From contig NZ_BAAAFH010000022.1 of assembly GCF_039523435.1 (NCBI RefSeq), positions 1 to 64,000 of the forward strand: 64,000 bases of DNA, read 5' to 3'. The first letter of the stretch is position 1. Each line of letters begins with the position of its first letter. A program made the translations under genes and the position numbers. Source of the DNA: Wandonia haliotis. GTDB lineage: Bacteria; Bacteroidota; Bacteroidia; Flavobacteriales_D; Crocinitomicaceae. Of this stretch, positions 63,398 to 64,000 are shown piece by piece. The notes beneath the pieces are model-generated. The model ran no database searches. It was not told where the DNA came from and saw nothing but the letters and a program-made list of their open reading frames with translations.

Positions 63398-64000
63398 ATG
63401 AAGTCTTTAAGCTATCTGAACAAATATTTGTTAAAGTACAAGTGGCGTCTGCTTTTTGGTTTTTTATTTATTGCCGTTTCCAATATTTTCGGAGCTTATA
63501 TGCCTCTGATTGTTGGTGATGCAGTAGACGAAATGATCCTGATACAACAAAAGGCAGACACCAGAGATCAGTTATGGGGAATAGCATGGAGCGTATTTGG
63601 TCTTTATATGCTTATGTCATTAGGAAAAGGATTATTTCTCTTTTTCACACGACAAACCGTCATTGTCACTTCCCGGTATATAGAATATGATCTAAAGAAT
63701 GAAATTTATAATCAGTACCAAAAACTGACCTACAATTTCTACAAAAAGAATAATACAGGAGATTTGATGAATCGCATCTCGGAAGATGTCAGCAGAGTCC
63801 GCATGTATCTCGGTCCCGGAATTATGTATTCTGTCAATCTGGTAGCACTCTTTGTTATTGTCGTTTACCAGATGATTGCTATCAATCCGGAAATGACCTT
63901 ATATGTACTACTTCCCTTACCAATTATGTCATTTCTTATTTACCGGGTAAGCTCCAGAATGAACAGAGAGAGTGAGGCTGTACAGCGGCAGCAATCCTGG
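63398..64000 (+). CDS. ABC exporter (MsbA-like) permease part, cut by window end
   Basis: The first 201 residues of an ABC transporter of the fused membrane-ATPase type. It opens MKSLSYLNKYLLKYKW; at least three transmembrane segments are visible (LLFGFLFIAVSNIFGAYMPL and others), and YNFYKKNNTGDLMNRISEDV is the typical intracellular coupling region of the type I exporter fold. The ATPase domain lies beyond position 64000. It is divergent from leucine dehydrogenase. The substrate cannot be read from this part. Confidence 0.85.
   Translation, partial: MKSLSYLNKYLLKYKWRLLFGFLFIAVSNIFGAYMPLIVGDAVDEMILIQQKADTRDQLWGIAWSVFGLYMLMSLGKGLFLFFTRQTVIVTSRYIEYDLKNEIYNQYQKLTYNFYKKNNTGDLMNRISEDVSRVRMYLGPGIMYSVNLVALFVIVVYQMIAINPEMTLYVLLPLPIMSFLIYRVSSRMNRESEAVQRQQSW

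Overview
The window looks like chromosome of a Bacteroidota bacterium of the order Flavobacteriales; a Fluviicola-like (Crocinitomicaceae) member would fit, but the genus is an impression, not a demonstration. Support comes from a PA-domain protein with a type IX secretion (T9SS) type A tail, a SprB repeat, a long (315 aa) NusB, a DUF1573 lipoprotein, a leucine dehydrogenase-nusB-DUF1573-yajC block, low G+C, little use of Shine-Dalgarno sites, and several TAnnTTTG (-7) promoter boxes.

Region 1 (1-34.7 kb) is mostly housekeeping and stress genes. It holds a copper P-type ATPase and gyrB; a run of small regulators and DUF proteins; an alkylation-repair group (Ada-like fusion, AlkB, AlkC/AlkD-type HEAT protein) around an HxlR regulator; an SDR; a tRNA-His with a GIY-YIG nuclease gene lodged behind it between two copies of the tRNA 3' end; a nitronate monooxygenase/DUF4442 pair; a tandem alpha/beta-hydrolase fusion; msrB; a UPF1-like helicase; dgkA; a dinB-dnaE translesion cassette; a GT39-like membrane glycosyltransferase; tex; a CaiB/BaiF CoA-transferase; and a secreted T9SS protein.

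Region 2 (34.8-57.7 kb, all minus strand) is a polymorphic-toxin island. A tightly spaced five-gene block of about 17 kb encodes a small secreted protein, a DNRLRE/SprB protein, a 2013-aa SpvB-like protein, a 2588-aa RHS/YD-repeat protein with a very basic C-terminal tip, and a secreted TraB/ChaN-like protein. Downstream lies an orphan RHS cassette: about 1.19 kb of the RHS core copied nearly exactly, then a different tip and a probable immunity gene. A run of 10 Ns interrupts it. Both the expressed and the orphan tip modules are followed by the same 27-bp repeat, so core plus repeat bracket exchangeable tip/immunity units. Beyond the orphan is a series of small membrane genes, two very short unlisted ones, and degraded ORFs, which I read as decayed immunity modules.

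Region 3 (57.9-64 kb) has a GbsR/MarR-DUF6653-AraC operon behind a clear palindromic operator, a transglutaminase, and the yajC-DUF1573-nusB-leucine dehydrogenase block divergent from an ABC exporter cut by the window end. No CRISPR array, rRNA, complete insertion sequence or prophage was seen.
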